Part shown: positions 33,838-43,900 of the stretch, one piece after another
Layout: each line of letters starts with the position of its first letter
Numbering within the stretch: position 1 is the first letter of the stretch
Assembly: GCF_002218085.1 (NCBI RefSeq)
Contig: NZ_BDUC01000010.1
Span: 18,013-82,012, forward strand
Source of the DNA: Tolypothrix sp. NIES-4075
GTDB lineage: Bacteria > Cyanobacteriota > Cyanobacteriia > Cyanobacteriales > Nostocaceae
Length of the DNA stretch: 64,000 bases
Direction: 5' to 3'
The notes under the pieces: model-generated
Database searches by the model: none
What the model saw: only the letters and a program-made list of their open reading frames with translations
Told to the model about the DNA's origin: nothing
Made by a program: the position numbers and the translations under genes

Positions 33838-34620
33838 TTACCCATTCCCTATTCCGCGTATAATTGTATCAGCCCATGTTTTATCCTCTGCTTTTAATGG
33901 TGGTATTGGCTCTTGATTGTAATCAATAGTTAAATAAAATCTGGCACGCGCATATATTTGATTTAATAAAGGTTGCAAATCTAAAATCACTTCTCTATCT
34001 CCTGACTGCAAAGGTAACACGAAAGTAGGAATTTTTTCGCGAACGCTAAAGCCGTATAATTTAGCTTGCGGGCGAGTTTCACTTTGACTAACAACTATGC
34101 GATAATCTGTTGCTGGCACTTCTCCTAATAAAGACATTTGCCGACCATTTCTGAGTAAATCAATTTCTACTAAATGGGTCAGACTGGCTAAAACTTGTTT
34201 TCGCTTTCGTTCATAAGCTTTTCTTCCTTCACCCGCTCTTTTATTTTTAGGAGAGAGAATTTCAATTGTTGTGACAACAAATCCCGTGTCTATCTCTCGA
34301 ATTTCTAAGTAACTTTCTGTGACATTTTCTGGTATGGGTATTGTCACCGTTACCCCATCTGTGGTAGAAACTTGTGTAGCTGTAGATGAATGCTCTTTCT
34401 GATTTGATTGTTGAGAAAAAATAGTCACATCAGGGACACCTACCAAGATAGAATTCTCTTCATCACTTAAATAAGTACGCTGCTCAATCGCAACTCGATA
34501 TTGAGAAGGTATGTTTGGCTCAATCTCGTCGGCTATGACTGCGATTAACCGATGATGTACTTCTGACCAAAATACGGGATTTTCCAGATAAGGATTCATC
34601 CCTGGAAATGGAGAATTCAT
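33838..34620 (-). CDS. DUF4058 family protein
   Basis: A 260-residue protein with the family start NSPFPGMNPYLENPVFWSEVHHRLI and the core YLEIREIDTGFVVTTIEILSPKNK followed by AYERKRKQVL. The latter resembles the E-x-K part of PD-(D/E)xK nucleases. It shares this context and taste for cyanobacterial genomes with Uma2 proteins. The function is not established. It begins 14 bases after the ispE stop on the same strand, and was probably inserted between ispE and the DUF3082 gene. Confidence 0.85.
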   Translation of the reverse strand: MNSPFPGMNPYLENPVFWSEVHHRLIAVIADEIEPNIPSQYRVAIEQRTYLSDEENSILVGVPDVTIFSQQSNQKEHSSTATQVSTTDGVTVTIPIPENVTESYLEIREIDTGFVVTTIEILSPKNKRAGEGRKAYERKRKQVLASLTHLVEIDLLRNGRQMSLLGEVPATDYRIVVSQSETRPQAKLYGFSVREKIPTFVLPLQSGDREVILDLQPLLNQIYARARFYLTIDYNQEPIPPLKAEDKTWADTIIRGIGNG

Positions 34621-34634
34621 ACGACTACGTTCTG

Positions 34635-35576
34635 TTAGGATACTATCTGAATTCCATGTGCGATCGCTTGAGTTACAAACAATTCTAAATCTTCGTTCTT
34701 CGTCGCACTCTTCACTTGCAGCTTAACTTCTTCTGCATGTTGTTGAGACTCACACAGCGCAAACACGCTAGGTCCAGAACCAGACATCATTGTACCCAAA
34801 ACTCCGGAAGACGCAAAAGTTTCTCGCAACTGCAATACTTGCGGATAAGCTGGTAATACTACCTTTTCTAAATCATTATGCAGTTTTTGGGCGATTTCTT
34901 TGGCATCTTGAAGCAAAATGGCTTTTACCATTTCTCCTGAGTGTACCGCTGACGCACGAATTGCCAAATTATCGCTATCTCTAATGTAAGAATCACCAAA
35001 CTCTTGTCGATAGCTTTTATAAGCCCAAGGAGTAGAAACTTCTAAGCTTTTGTATTTACCCAATACTATATATATATTATTTAAACTTGGCAAAGGGGAA
35101 AGTTGTTCACCTCTACCTGTAGCGATCGCTGTTCCACCCGCAACGCAGAATGGTACATCTGAACCTAAAGTAGCTCCCAGTTCTTCTAATTCTGACCGAG
35201 TTAGTCCCAACTTCCACAATAAATTAATTCCTACCAAAACCGCTGCTGCATTCGTCGAACCCCCAGCTAAACCCGCAGCTACAGGAATGCGCTTGGTGAT
35301 GGTGATTTCTACACCTCCGTATTGAGCAAAGGAGTTAGGAAATTCCGTTGCCATTAATTCGGCTGCTCGGTATGCCAGATTACTTCTGTCTAACGGTACT
35401 TGCGGATGGTTGCAATGAACGCGAATCGTGTCAGTGCTGATGGAATGCAACTCAATTTCGTCTGCCAAGTCGATACTTTGCAGTATCATAGCTAACTCGT
35501 GGTAGTGATCTGGGCGATCGCCTATAATTTCTAGGTATAAGTTGATTTTAGCCGGAGCAATTAAGGTGTAATGCAT
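34635..35576 (-). CDS. ispE: 4-diphosphocytidyl-2-C-methyl-D-erythritol kinase
   Basis: IspE phosphorylates CDP-methylerythritol in the MEP isoprenoid pathway. The GHMP-kinase ATP loop PVAAGLAGGSTNAAA and the motifs YTLIAPAKINLYLEI and MSGSGPSVFAL are clear. The start ATG 35576 (MHYTLIAPAK) is the family start. Another 31 open codons upstream come from repeat DNA and were removed. The length is 313. It follows rsmA by about 117 bases, a common pairing. Confidence 0.94.
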   Translation of the reverse strand: MHYTLIAPAKINLYLEIIGDRPDHYHELAMILQSIDLADEIELHSISTDTIRVHCNHPQVPLDRSNLAYRAAELMATEFPNSFAQYGGVEITITKRIPVAAGLAGGSTNAAAVLVGINLLWKLGLTRSELEELGATLGSDVPFCVAGGTAIATGRGEQLSPLPSLNNIYIVLGKYKSLEVSTPWAYKSYRQEFGDSYIRDSDNLAIRASAVHSGEMVKAILLQDAKEIAQKLHNDLEKVVLPAYPQVLQLRETFASSGVLGTMMSGSGPSVFALCESQQHAEEVKLQVKSATKNEDLELFVTQAIAHGIQIVS

Positions 35577-35693
35577 GTTGAGAGTGGGGAGTGGGTAGTG
35601 GGGGAAGCGTGGTGTGGGGGAAGCGTGGTGTGGGGAGTTTATCTTGATTTTTAATTGCTCACTCCTCACTTTTGACTCTTAACTTTTAATTCC

Positions 35694-36533
35694 TCACTCC
35701 GTTTTTTGTAACTCTTCACTTTTAACTTGTAACTGATTTGCTAAAGCTACCCATTGAGAGACGCTAAGTTCTTCAGCACGAGCTTGAGGATTTATTTCTA
35801 ATTTTTCTAGTAATTGTGTCAGGCTGGTGCGTTCTACAATCGATTGCAAATTATTTCTTAACATTTTGCGCTTTTCTCCAAATCCTAACTTTACCAAAGT
35901 TTCCAATCGTCGCGGGTCATTTGCTGGTAATTCTATTTGGTAGGGAACTAACCGCACAACTGCTGAATCTACTTTTGGGGGTGGGGAAAATGCGGCTGCG
36001 GGTACTGGACAAATTAACTTACACTCAGCTAAATATTGTACCCGCACGCTTAATGCTCCAAAGGCTTTTGAGCCTGGTTTAGCATATAATCTTTCTGCTA
36101 CTTCTTTTTGTACTAATAGTACTATTGAATCAAATGGTTGAGGATTTGGTTTGGCGATGGTACCAAGTAGCTTTTCTATAATAGGTCCGGTGATGTTGTA
36201 AGGAATATTAGCAACAACTTTATTAGGGTTTTGAAAAGCTTCAAAAGCTGCAAGATGAGATGGTAAATCTAAAGTGAGAAAATCTCCTTGCAGAAGTAAG
36301 AAATTATCACTTTTACCGAGTTGCTTGACTAATAATTTGCACAAGTCGCGGTCAATTTCTACTGCAACTAAAGATTTGACGTTTGGTAATAAACGACGAG
36401 TGAGAATGCCGGTACCAGGTCCAATTTCCAGAATGCGATCGCTTTGGTTACATTCAGCTGCTTCTACTATCGCACTTAGTGCTTTTTCACTTTTCAGCCA
36501 ATGCTGGGCAAAGTTCTTGCGCGGTCGTATCAT
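35694..36533 (-). CDS. rsmA: 16S rRNA dimethyladenosine transferase
   Basis: RsmA (KsgA) dimethylates two adenosines in helix 45 of 16S rRNA. The motifs RKNFAQHWLKSEKAL, the SAM loop ILEIGPGTGILTRRLL, and the catalytic NIPYNITGPII are intact, and the C-terminal helical domain (FGEKRKMLRNNL) is present. The length is 279. A strong GGAGG precedes the ATG by eight bases. It forms a short operon with ispE. Confidence 0.95.
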   Translation of the reverse strand: MIRPRKNFAQHWLKSEKALSAIVEAAECNQSDRILEIGPGTGILTRRLLPNVKSLVAVEIDRDLCKLLVKQLGKSDNFLLLQGDFLTLDLPSHLAAFEAFQNPNKVVANIPYNITGPIIEKLLGTIAKPNPQPFDSIVLLVQKEVAERLYAKPGSKAFGALSVRVQYLAECKLICPVPAAAFSPPPKVDSAVVRLVPYQIELPANDPRRLETLVKLGFGEKRKMLRNNLQSIVERTSLTQLLEKLEINPQARAEELSVSQWVALANQLQVKSEELQKTE

Positions 36534-36724
36534 CTATATTGCCTCCTAAATTCAATGTTTTAGCCTTTGCCTTATTTCTTGACTTTTTAAATATAATATG
36601 ATAATGAAGATGGAATTATCGGGTTTGTAATCATAAAAGCGATCGCTTAATTATCCACTCTTCGATGCACCTTTGAACTCAAAGCCTCAAACTATAGACA
36701 AGTCCTTCAAAATTCTTTATTACC

Positions 36725-37303
36725 ATGACAGATATTACCGTAAACTTCAACTCCATCATTACACTCACAGACGACGACTTTTATCAACTATGTCGGAAAA
36801 ACCCTGATGTCAAATTTGAACGCAATGCCAAAGGAGAATTACTTATAATGTCACCCACCGGAGGAGAAACAGGAAACTGTAACTCAGAAATTAATGCAGA
36901 TTTTGTTTTTTGGAATCGTCAAAATAAACTAGGTAAAGTTTTTGATTCTTCCACCTGCTTTAAACTACCCAACGGTGCAAATCGTTCCCCCGATGTTTCT
37001 TGGATACGACAAGATAGATGGGATGCACTCACCCCAGAACAGCAAGAAAAATTTCCGCCAATTGCCCCAGATTTCGTTTTAGAGTTAATGTCACCGACTG
37101 ATAGATTGCAAGAAACACAATCTAAAATGCAAGAATATATAGATAACAAAGTGAAGCTTGGCTGGCTAATTAACCGCAAAGCACGTCAAGTTGAAATTTA
37201 TCGTCAAGGACAACCAGTAGAAATACTCGAATCTCCAAAAACATTATCAGGAGAAGATGTTTTACCAGGTTTTATTCTAGATATGCAAATAGTCTGGAAT
37301 TAA
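36725..37303 (+). CDS. Uma2 family (DUF820) putative endonuclease
   Basis: A 192-residue member of the Uma2 family, which is greatly expanded in filamentous cyanobacteria. It carries a PD-(D/E)xK-type core: D90 in NRSPDVSW, E120 in FVLELMSPTD, and K134 in the following helix. The end VLPGFILDMQIVW is typical. The biological role is unknown. It stands alone between rsmA and a convergent kinase gene, and the spacer after it carries a GTAGTAAGGGCTTCAGGC-type hairpin repeat. Confidence 0.88.
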   Translation: MTDITVNFNSIITLTDDDFYQLCRKNPDVKFERNAKGELLIMSPTGGETGNCNSEINADFVFWNRQNKLGKVFDSSTCFKLPNGANRSPDVSWIRQDRWDALTPEQQEKFPPIAPDFVLELMSPTDRLQETQSKMQEYIDNKVKLGWLINRKARQVEIYRQGQPVEILESPKTLSGEDVLPGFILDMQIVWN

Positions 37304-37392
37304 ATTAAATATAATGTAGTAAGGGCTTCAGGCTTTAAAATACTTTTGAGCGGTAAACCGCTCACTACTTTCCCCTTTCCCCCTCTTTTTCA

Positions 37393-40035
37393 TTAGCAAG
37401 TTTTCACCTGAGTAACAGGAATCTCAATTACAAATTCTGCACCTTGTCCAAGTATTGAGTGACAAGATAATTTACCACCATGTTTATCTACCACAATTTG
37501 ATAACTTATAGATAGTCCTAATCCTGTACCTTTACCTACATCTTTCGTAGTAAAGAAAGGGTCAAAAAGTTTTGAAAGTATTTCTGGTGGAATGCCTTGA
37601 CCATTATCTGCGATTCTGATTACTATCCAGTTGGAATTAACGACTTCAGTACTAATGCAAATCTGTGGATTAATTTTTTGTTTTTTCTTCTTGACAAATG
37701 ACTCTTCTAACGCATCTATAGAATTGGCAAAGATATTCATAAATACCTGATTTAGTTGACCGGGATAGCACTCAACAGCGGGAAGTTTGCCATACTCTTT
37801 AATAACCGAGATTTGTGGATGTTCTGGTTTAGCTTTCAGACGGTTGTGCAAAATCATCAGCGTACTTTCGATTCCCTCATGGATGTTTACTTGCTTAAAT
37901 TCAGCCTCATCCAAACGAGAAAAATTCCGCAGTGACAAAACGATTTCACGGATGCGCTGAGTTCCGACTCGCATCGACTGAAGAAGTTTCATTAAATCTT
38001 CTTTGATAAAATCAAAGTCAATGTCTTCGATTTTTTCTTCAATTTCTTCTGGTGGATTGGGGTAGTATTGTTGATAAAGTTCTACTAGTTGCAGCAAATC
38101 TTCGGAGTATTCACAGGCAGGAGTCAGATTAGCATGAATAAAGTTAACCGGATTGTTAATTTCATGAGCGACACCTGCAACCATATTACCCAACGAAGAC
38201 ATTTTCTCACTTTGGATGAGTTGAGCTTGGGTGCGTTGCAATTGGTTTAAAGTGTTTTCTAAATACTCAGCCTGTTGTTGCAATTTAATTTCTGCTTCTT
38301 TACGAACGGTGATATCAGTTGCCACACCAAGAAGTTGTTTTACTTCACCGTCAGCATTACGGCTGAAAGACGTGTCTCGACTGTAAACCCAATGCCATTT
38401 TCCATTTGCATCTTTCATTCGATACTCAACCTCAAAAATCTCGCCATCAACAGCGCTAGGAAATTTTTGGTGATAGGTTATGACTTTTTCCCAATCGTCT
38501 GGATGAAGAGTATTGGGAAGAAATTCTGCTCCCATTTCTTGAACTTCTTCAATTGAGTAGCCGAGAATTTGAGCTATTTCATGATTCGCGTATATATTGC
38601 GTTGTTCTTCTAAGTCGTAGATATAAATAGTATTAGGAATCGAGTCAGTAATACGTTGAATGAAATGCTGGCTAGCTTTAAGTGCTTCTTCTGCTTTTTG
38701 CCGTTCTTGTTCGGTTCGCTTGCGTTCTGTGATATTAGTTGCTGTGATAATGAGTTGATAAATTTGTGAGTTACTGTCTTTTAGAGGTGTGACACTCAAC
38801 AGCCACCATGTAGTTTCACCTTCAATAGAGAAATGTTCTTCAAATAAAGTGCTTTTGCCAGACTTGACACATTCGCTGTAACGCTGACGATAAAGATTTG
38901 CCATTTCGGTAGGTAGTGCTTCAGCAATGGTTTTCCCTAAAAGATTGGACATCGTTACGGGACTAGTTTTTGCCATCGCTGGATTAAAGTTGATATAGCG
39001 AAACTCTGCACCATCATCCAAAACATCCATGACAAAGATGCCATAGTCTACACCTTCCCAAATGCTTTGTAAAAACTCTGCTTGCTGTTGAAGTTGTTGT
39101 TCTGCTTTTTGGCGATCGCGCAATGCAGTTTGCTCTTCGGTGACATTTCTGACAATCAAAATGATATTATTGTTAGTAAAGGGAACGAATCGCCCCTCAA
39201 AGTATTCTTCACCGTTGGGCATTAATAGCGAATACTCTACACTCACTAAAGATAAAGTTTCTTGAACTTGGACAATTGCTTGCTGCATCTTTTCTCCAAC
39301 TTCTGGAGGAAGAACTTCTACCATCCGCTTTCCTAAAAATACCTCTGGTGGAACATACAGTTCAGGATTTTGAAAGCTAGCTTTGTAATCTAAAATAGTG
39401 CTATCCTCAGCCAATCGAAAGAATAAGTCAGGAAAGGCATTGAGCATAGCTTCTAATTCTGAAGTTTTCTGATGTAAGGCTGCTGTACGTTCCTGGAATT
39501 TAACTTCTAACTCTTCATTCAAAAGTTGCAGCGCTACTTCGGCACGTTGGCGATCGCTAACATCAATTATGCAGCCATCCCAAAGAATCGAGCCATCTGA
39601 TTGTGGTTCTGGTCTAGAAATTCCTTTCAACCATTTTTGCTTCCCAGAAGGTGTGATAGTTAGCCATTCATATTCCCAGTTTTCTAAGGTTTGAGTGGAG
39701 ATGGCAATTGTTTCCAGTAAACCTGGAAGGTCTTCAGGATGAACCACTTCAAATAACAATTGTGGATTTTGGTACACTTGTGAAGGTTCCAGTTCATAGA
39801 TTTCTCGACATCCAGAAGAAACATAAGGAAACGATACAGTGCCATCACTGAAAAGCTGAAATTGATAAATTATCCCTGGTACATTGTCTGCCAAGCGTGC
39901 AAACCAGGCTTCGCTCTTACATACAGGTACTTCTTTTTGCGATTGCAACTGAGAAACTATCTGACGCAGTTCTACCAATTCTTGTTGAAGAGATTCATAA
40001 GTACTTTTATCTACGGTGATGGAATTGCAAGCCAT
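37393..40035 (-). CDS. Multi-PAS sensor histidine kinase
   Basis: An 880-residue soluble kinase. A short N-terminal coiled coil (YESLQQELVELRQIVSQLQSQ) is followed by four PAS domains at about residues 40-165, 195-305, 320-440 and 455-580. A coiled-coil linker leads to the HisKA-like region with GNMVAGVAHEINNPVNF (His near 625). The HATPase domain ends the protein (ADNGQGIPPEIL, FFTTKDVGKGTGLGLSI). It has no membrane helix and no receiver domain. No response regulator is adjacent, so it is an orphan kinase here. The signal is unknown. Confidence 0.9.
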   Translation of the reverse strand: MACNSITVDKSTYESLQQELVELRQIVSQLQSQKEVPVCKSEAWFARLADNVPGIIYQFQLFSDGTVSFPYVSSGCREIYELEPSQVYQNPQLLFEVVHPEDLPGLLETIAISTQTLENWEYEWLTITPSGKQKWLKGISRPEPQSDGSILWDGCIIDVSDRQRAEVALQLLNEELEVKFQERTAALHQKTSELEAMLNAFPDLFFRLAEDSTILDYKASFQNPELYVPPEVFLGKRMVEVLPPEVGEKMQQAIVQVQETLSLVSVEYSLLMPNGEEYFEGRFVPFTNNNIILIVRNVTEEQTALRDRQKAEQQLQQQAEFLQSIWEGVDYGIFVMDVLDDGAEFRYINFNPAMAKTSPVTMSNLLGKTIAEALPTEMANLYRQRYSECVKSGKSTLFEEHFSIEGETTWWLLSVTPLKDSNSQIYQLIITATNITERKRTEQERQKAEEALKASQHFIQRITDSIPNTIYIYDLEEQRNIYANHEIAQILGYSIEEVQEMGAEFLPNTLHPDDWEKVITYHQKFPSAVDGEIFEVEYRMKDANGKWHWVYSRDTSFSRNADGEVKQLLGVATDITVRKEAEIKLQQQAEYLENTLNQLQRTQAQLIQSEKMSSLGNMVAGVAHEINNPVNFIHANLTPACEYSEDLLQLVELYQQYYPNPPEEIEEKIEDIDFDFIKEDLMKLLQSMRVGTQRIREIVLSLRNFSRLDEAEFKQVNIHEGIESTLMILHNRLKAKPEHPQISVIKEYGKLPAVECYPGQLNQVFMNIFANSIDALEESFVKKKKQKINPQICISTEVVNSNWIVIRIADNGQGIPPEILSKLFDPFFTTKDVGKGTGLGLSISYQIVVDKHGGKLSCHSILGQGAEFVIEIPVTQVKTC

Positions 40036-40236
40036 AATCTCATCAGTTGCTAGCTAGGGGTTTGAAGTAGACTTCAGTATGTATGTTTCCCTATTTAGCT
40101 TGTGAAAATAACATTGTCGCCGTTACGTGCGCGATCGCCTTAATTTCCACCAAAATTAACTCATACCATCTCGATAATTTATGCGGATTTTATACTAGCA
40201 ACACTGAAGTTGATAAAACAATCCAGTGACAAAATT

Positions 40237-40842
40237 ATGAATACAAATAAAAAATATATTATCCCTTTTATTGTTGTAGCGATCGCCGCCAGCATCAGCA
40301 GTTGTAATTCTAACCAAGCTTCTCAAAATCTCGACCAAACCGCTACAGCAGCCACAACAATACCAACCAACAGTCCTTCATCCCAAATTCCCACCCAGGC
40401 TCAACTGCGAGCTAAATCGAGCCTCGAGCAGCCTTTTTCTTATGAACCCTTTACTGAAAATACCGCTTCGTCAACTTCTCAAGCTGCTACTGATAAGACT
40501 ATTAACCTCACCCTATACACAAGTGATAGCGAATGTCAAGAACTGATTCCGAATACAGTTTCAGTGCCAGCATCAGAACCTGCAACCGGTATTGTGAGTA
40601 AAATCATAGAGCAACAAGATACAGGCGACTTTAATTTATCTGGTTATCGTGTCAGTGTAAAAAATAGGATTGCCACCGTAGATTTACGAATATCCCCTGA
40701 TTCCAAACGGCAGTTAGTTTCTCTTTCGCAATGCGAGCAGTTTGCTTTATTTGGCAGCCTCCGCAAAAGTTTGACAAGTAATGCTCAATTGAATATTAAA
40801 CAGGTTCGCTTCACCTCTAGAGGTAAGAAAATTATTCTTTAA
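40237..40842 (+). CDS. GerMN-domain lipoprotein
   Basis: A 201-residue exported protein. The signal peptide ends in a lipobox (AIAASISSCNSN), so it is probably lipid-anchored. After a low-complexity Thr/Ser/Gln linker, residues about 95-200 form a GerMN domain (INLTLYTSDSECQELIPN, ATGIVSKIIEQQ, ATVDLRISPDSKRQL). I chose ATG 40237, since the TTG nine codons earlier would displace the signal peptide. The function is unknown. Such proteins are common in cyanobacteria, often near cell-wall genes. Confidence 0.8.
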   Translation: MNTNKKYIIPFIVVAIAASISSCNSNQASQNLDQTATAATTIPTNSPSSQIPTQAQLRAKSSLEQPFSYEPFTENTASSTSQAATDKTINLTLYTSDSECQELIPNTVSVPASEPATGIVSKIIEQQDTGDFNLSGYRVSVKNRIATVDLRISPDSKRQLVSLSQCEQFALFGSLRKSLTSNAQLNIKQVRFTSRGKKIIL

Positions 40843-40856
40843 TTGTGAGTATTGAG

Positions 40857-40930
40857 TTAGGAGTTGTAGAGACGCGAAATTTCGCGTCTGTACTTAGGAG
40901 TTGTAGAGACGCGAAATTTCGCGTCTGTAC
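40857..40930. repeat. Perfect tandem pair of a 37-bp hairpin repeat
   Basis: Two identical 37-bp units (40857-40893 and 40894-40930) each contain the palindrome AGACGCGAAATTTCGCGTCT. They lie between two convergent genes, so they may act as a bidirectional structure. The unit belongs to the same family as the hairpin at 4735-4764. Confidence 0.85.
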
Positions 40931-40975
40931 AGGAGTTAGGAGCGATCGCCTACATCCACATTTTCTCTGCGCTTT

Positions 40976-43900
40976 TCACTGTTTAGCGCAAGTAGGAACA
41001 GACACACTAGCAGTAGCCTCAGGTGCTGAAGAAATAAGCGTTACCTCCCCTTTACCGTTAAACACCCAACCAGTAGCAGGCACAATTTCCACAGCTTTCG
41101 GTATGCTTAGTTTAGCCGCAGATGTCCGAGATTGTTGTGCAGTAGTCGCGATTAGGCGAGAATCAGTCCAAACAACGTCACTGCTAAGAAAATCGTCAGG
41201 ACTGGGAGGTAAACCACCGCGTCCGGTGACGAGGAAGGTGCTACCATTTTTGTCAAAGGCTGCACAGCTAGAGTCAACCAGCCTTGGAGTATTTACTATT
41301 AGTGCGGGCAGTTGCAATAATCCCCTGTTGGGGTCAACATTTAGGTTGTTGATTTGTATACTACCTTGTACCCCAAGTTCAGAACTAGCAGTAATGTCAC
41401 TTAACTCAGTTATGCGTGGACGAGACTCAATGCCATAAATGCCACTTGTTGTAATATCAACCTTGCCACCCTGTCCGCGAAAAGCATTAGCGGAAATGTC
41501 GCTGTTTTCATTAGGTACGGCAACGATGAAGCCCGACGGAGAATTGATGGTGATATTACCACCGTCTCCACCTTGTTGTGCAGTACCTGCGTTAGTAGAG
41601 ATTTGACTGCCACGACGCAGCAGCAATAAGTCTCCTACTTGTAAGTTGATATTGCCACCATTACCCGATTGAGATTTTGCAATCAACCCTCCTTGATTGT
41701 CCAAGTTAATTTTTGGAGAGGTAACTATAATATCTCCTGCCCTTCCTGCACTTTCTGATTGAACGAGTATACCACTGACATTGGAAGATGTAACTCCAAT
41801 TTCTCCGGGAATTTGTGTATTTGCATCAATAAAAGTGTTGCTTCTATTGGAACCAGTCCCAGAAATTGTTACAGAGTCAGCGGCATTAATATTAATCGTG
41901 CCCGCATTTCCTTGCCCAAGAGTACCGGCAGTTAATATAGCACCATTACTTAAGGACAGATTTTTTGTAGTAATGTTGATATCGTCAGCATTACCTATTC
42001 CACCTGGAAGGACAAGGCTGTATGCACCACTTATCCGCTGATTGCTACCAATGCCATCAAAAGTGACAAAATCAGTGGCATTAATATTTATACTACCTGC
42101 ATCTCCTCTACCATTGGTATCAGTAGCTAAACGAGCGCCATTTTTGACTGTGAGCGATCGCGTCTTGATATTAATATTGCCTCCCCTACTAGGTTCTGCT
42201 GTTGCGACTTCGCTGTAAATCCCACCAGCAAATCCACTTCGATCCACTCCTTCTAAAGAAATAGAATCAGTAGCTGTAATTTGGATATTGCCTGAAATTC
42301 CTCTTCCTAAAGTGCTAGCTGCTAAAAAAGACCCATCAGCAGTACTGAATGAGCCAGCAGTAATATTAATATCACCAGCATTACCAATTGCCCCAAAACG
42401 CACGCTACTGAAAGCTCCGGCTTCGGTGAGAAAGGAAACAGCATCCCGTGCTTTTATTGTGATATTACCACCATTTCCCTGACCGAAAGATTCACTACTG
42501 ATAATAGAACCATTCTTCACCTGAAGTGAGCCTGCGCTAATATCAATGTTACCCGCAGCGCCTGTTATTCCTCCTCCTAATTGGCTGAATATTTCACTCT
42601 GGTCAGATAAAGAGACGGTATCACGGGCATTTATGTTAATATTGCCTGCATTTCCTTCTCTGCCAAAGCTGTTGACAAGCAATTGAGCCTGATTAGCCAG
42701 TTGCAGTGAGCCTGTGGAAATGCTAATCTTACCACCATTGCCTTGCGCTTCAGTAAAGTTCTGTAATCCTACGCTGCTTGTGGCAGTCCCTCTATCAAAT
42801 AGGACATTATCGGCTTCAATAATCACATTGCCTGCATTTCCTTGACCCAAGGTATTTGCTGTCAGAAAAGACCCATTGCTAACAGAAAGCGACCTAGCCC
42901 TAATTCGCAGATCATTCCCATTACCCGTTCCCTGCGCTTCGACAGTCGTAAAGGCTGCACCACCTCTATTAAAAGATGCCGTATCGCGGGCTTCTATATT
43001 TATTCTACCTGCATCTCCCCTGCCAAGAGTACTCGCACTCAAAATAGCACCATCAGTTACTGACAGAGAACCTGTGGTTATCCTCGTTTCACCACCATTA
43101 CCGATACCTCCTGGTTCGACTTGGCTAAAGACAAAACCTCCATTGGTAAACTCGGCAGTATTACGAGCATCAATAATTACATTTCCTGAATTTCCTCGCC
43201 CCAAAGTGCTAGCTTTTAATTGGGAGTTATTTGTCACTAATACAGACCCAGCTTGAATCTGTAAATTACCACCATTGCCCACACCTGTTGCTTCTAAACT
43301 AGTAAAGCCGAATCCTCTATCAAATAGGACATCATCGGCTTCAATAATCACATTGCCTGCATTTCCTCGACCCAAGGTATTTGCTGTCAAAAAAGATCCA
43401 TCGGTAACAGAAAGCGACCTAGCCCTAATTCGCAGATCATTCCCATTACCCATTCCCTGCGCTTCCACAGTCGTAAAGGCTGCACCACCTCTATTAAAAG
43501 AGGCACTATCGCGGGCTTCTATATTTATTCTACCTGCATCTCCCCTGCCAAGAGTACTCGCACTCAAAATAGCATTATCAGTTACTGACAGAGAACCTGT
43601 GGTTATCCTCGTTTCACCACCATTACCGATACCTCCTGGTTCGACTTGGCTAAAGACAAAGCCTCCATTGGTAAACTCGGCAGTATCACGAGCATCAATA
43701 ATCACATTGCCTGAATTCCCTCGCCCCAAAGTGCTAGCTTTTAATTGGGAGTTATTTGTCACTAATACAGACCCAGCTTTAATTTGTAAATTACCACCAT
43801 TGCCCACACCTGTTGCTTCTAAACTGGTGAAGCCGAATCCTCCATTAATGAAACTAACTTGCCCTTGAGCATCAATCAGAAGATTCCCTGCATTCCCCTG

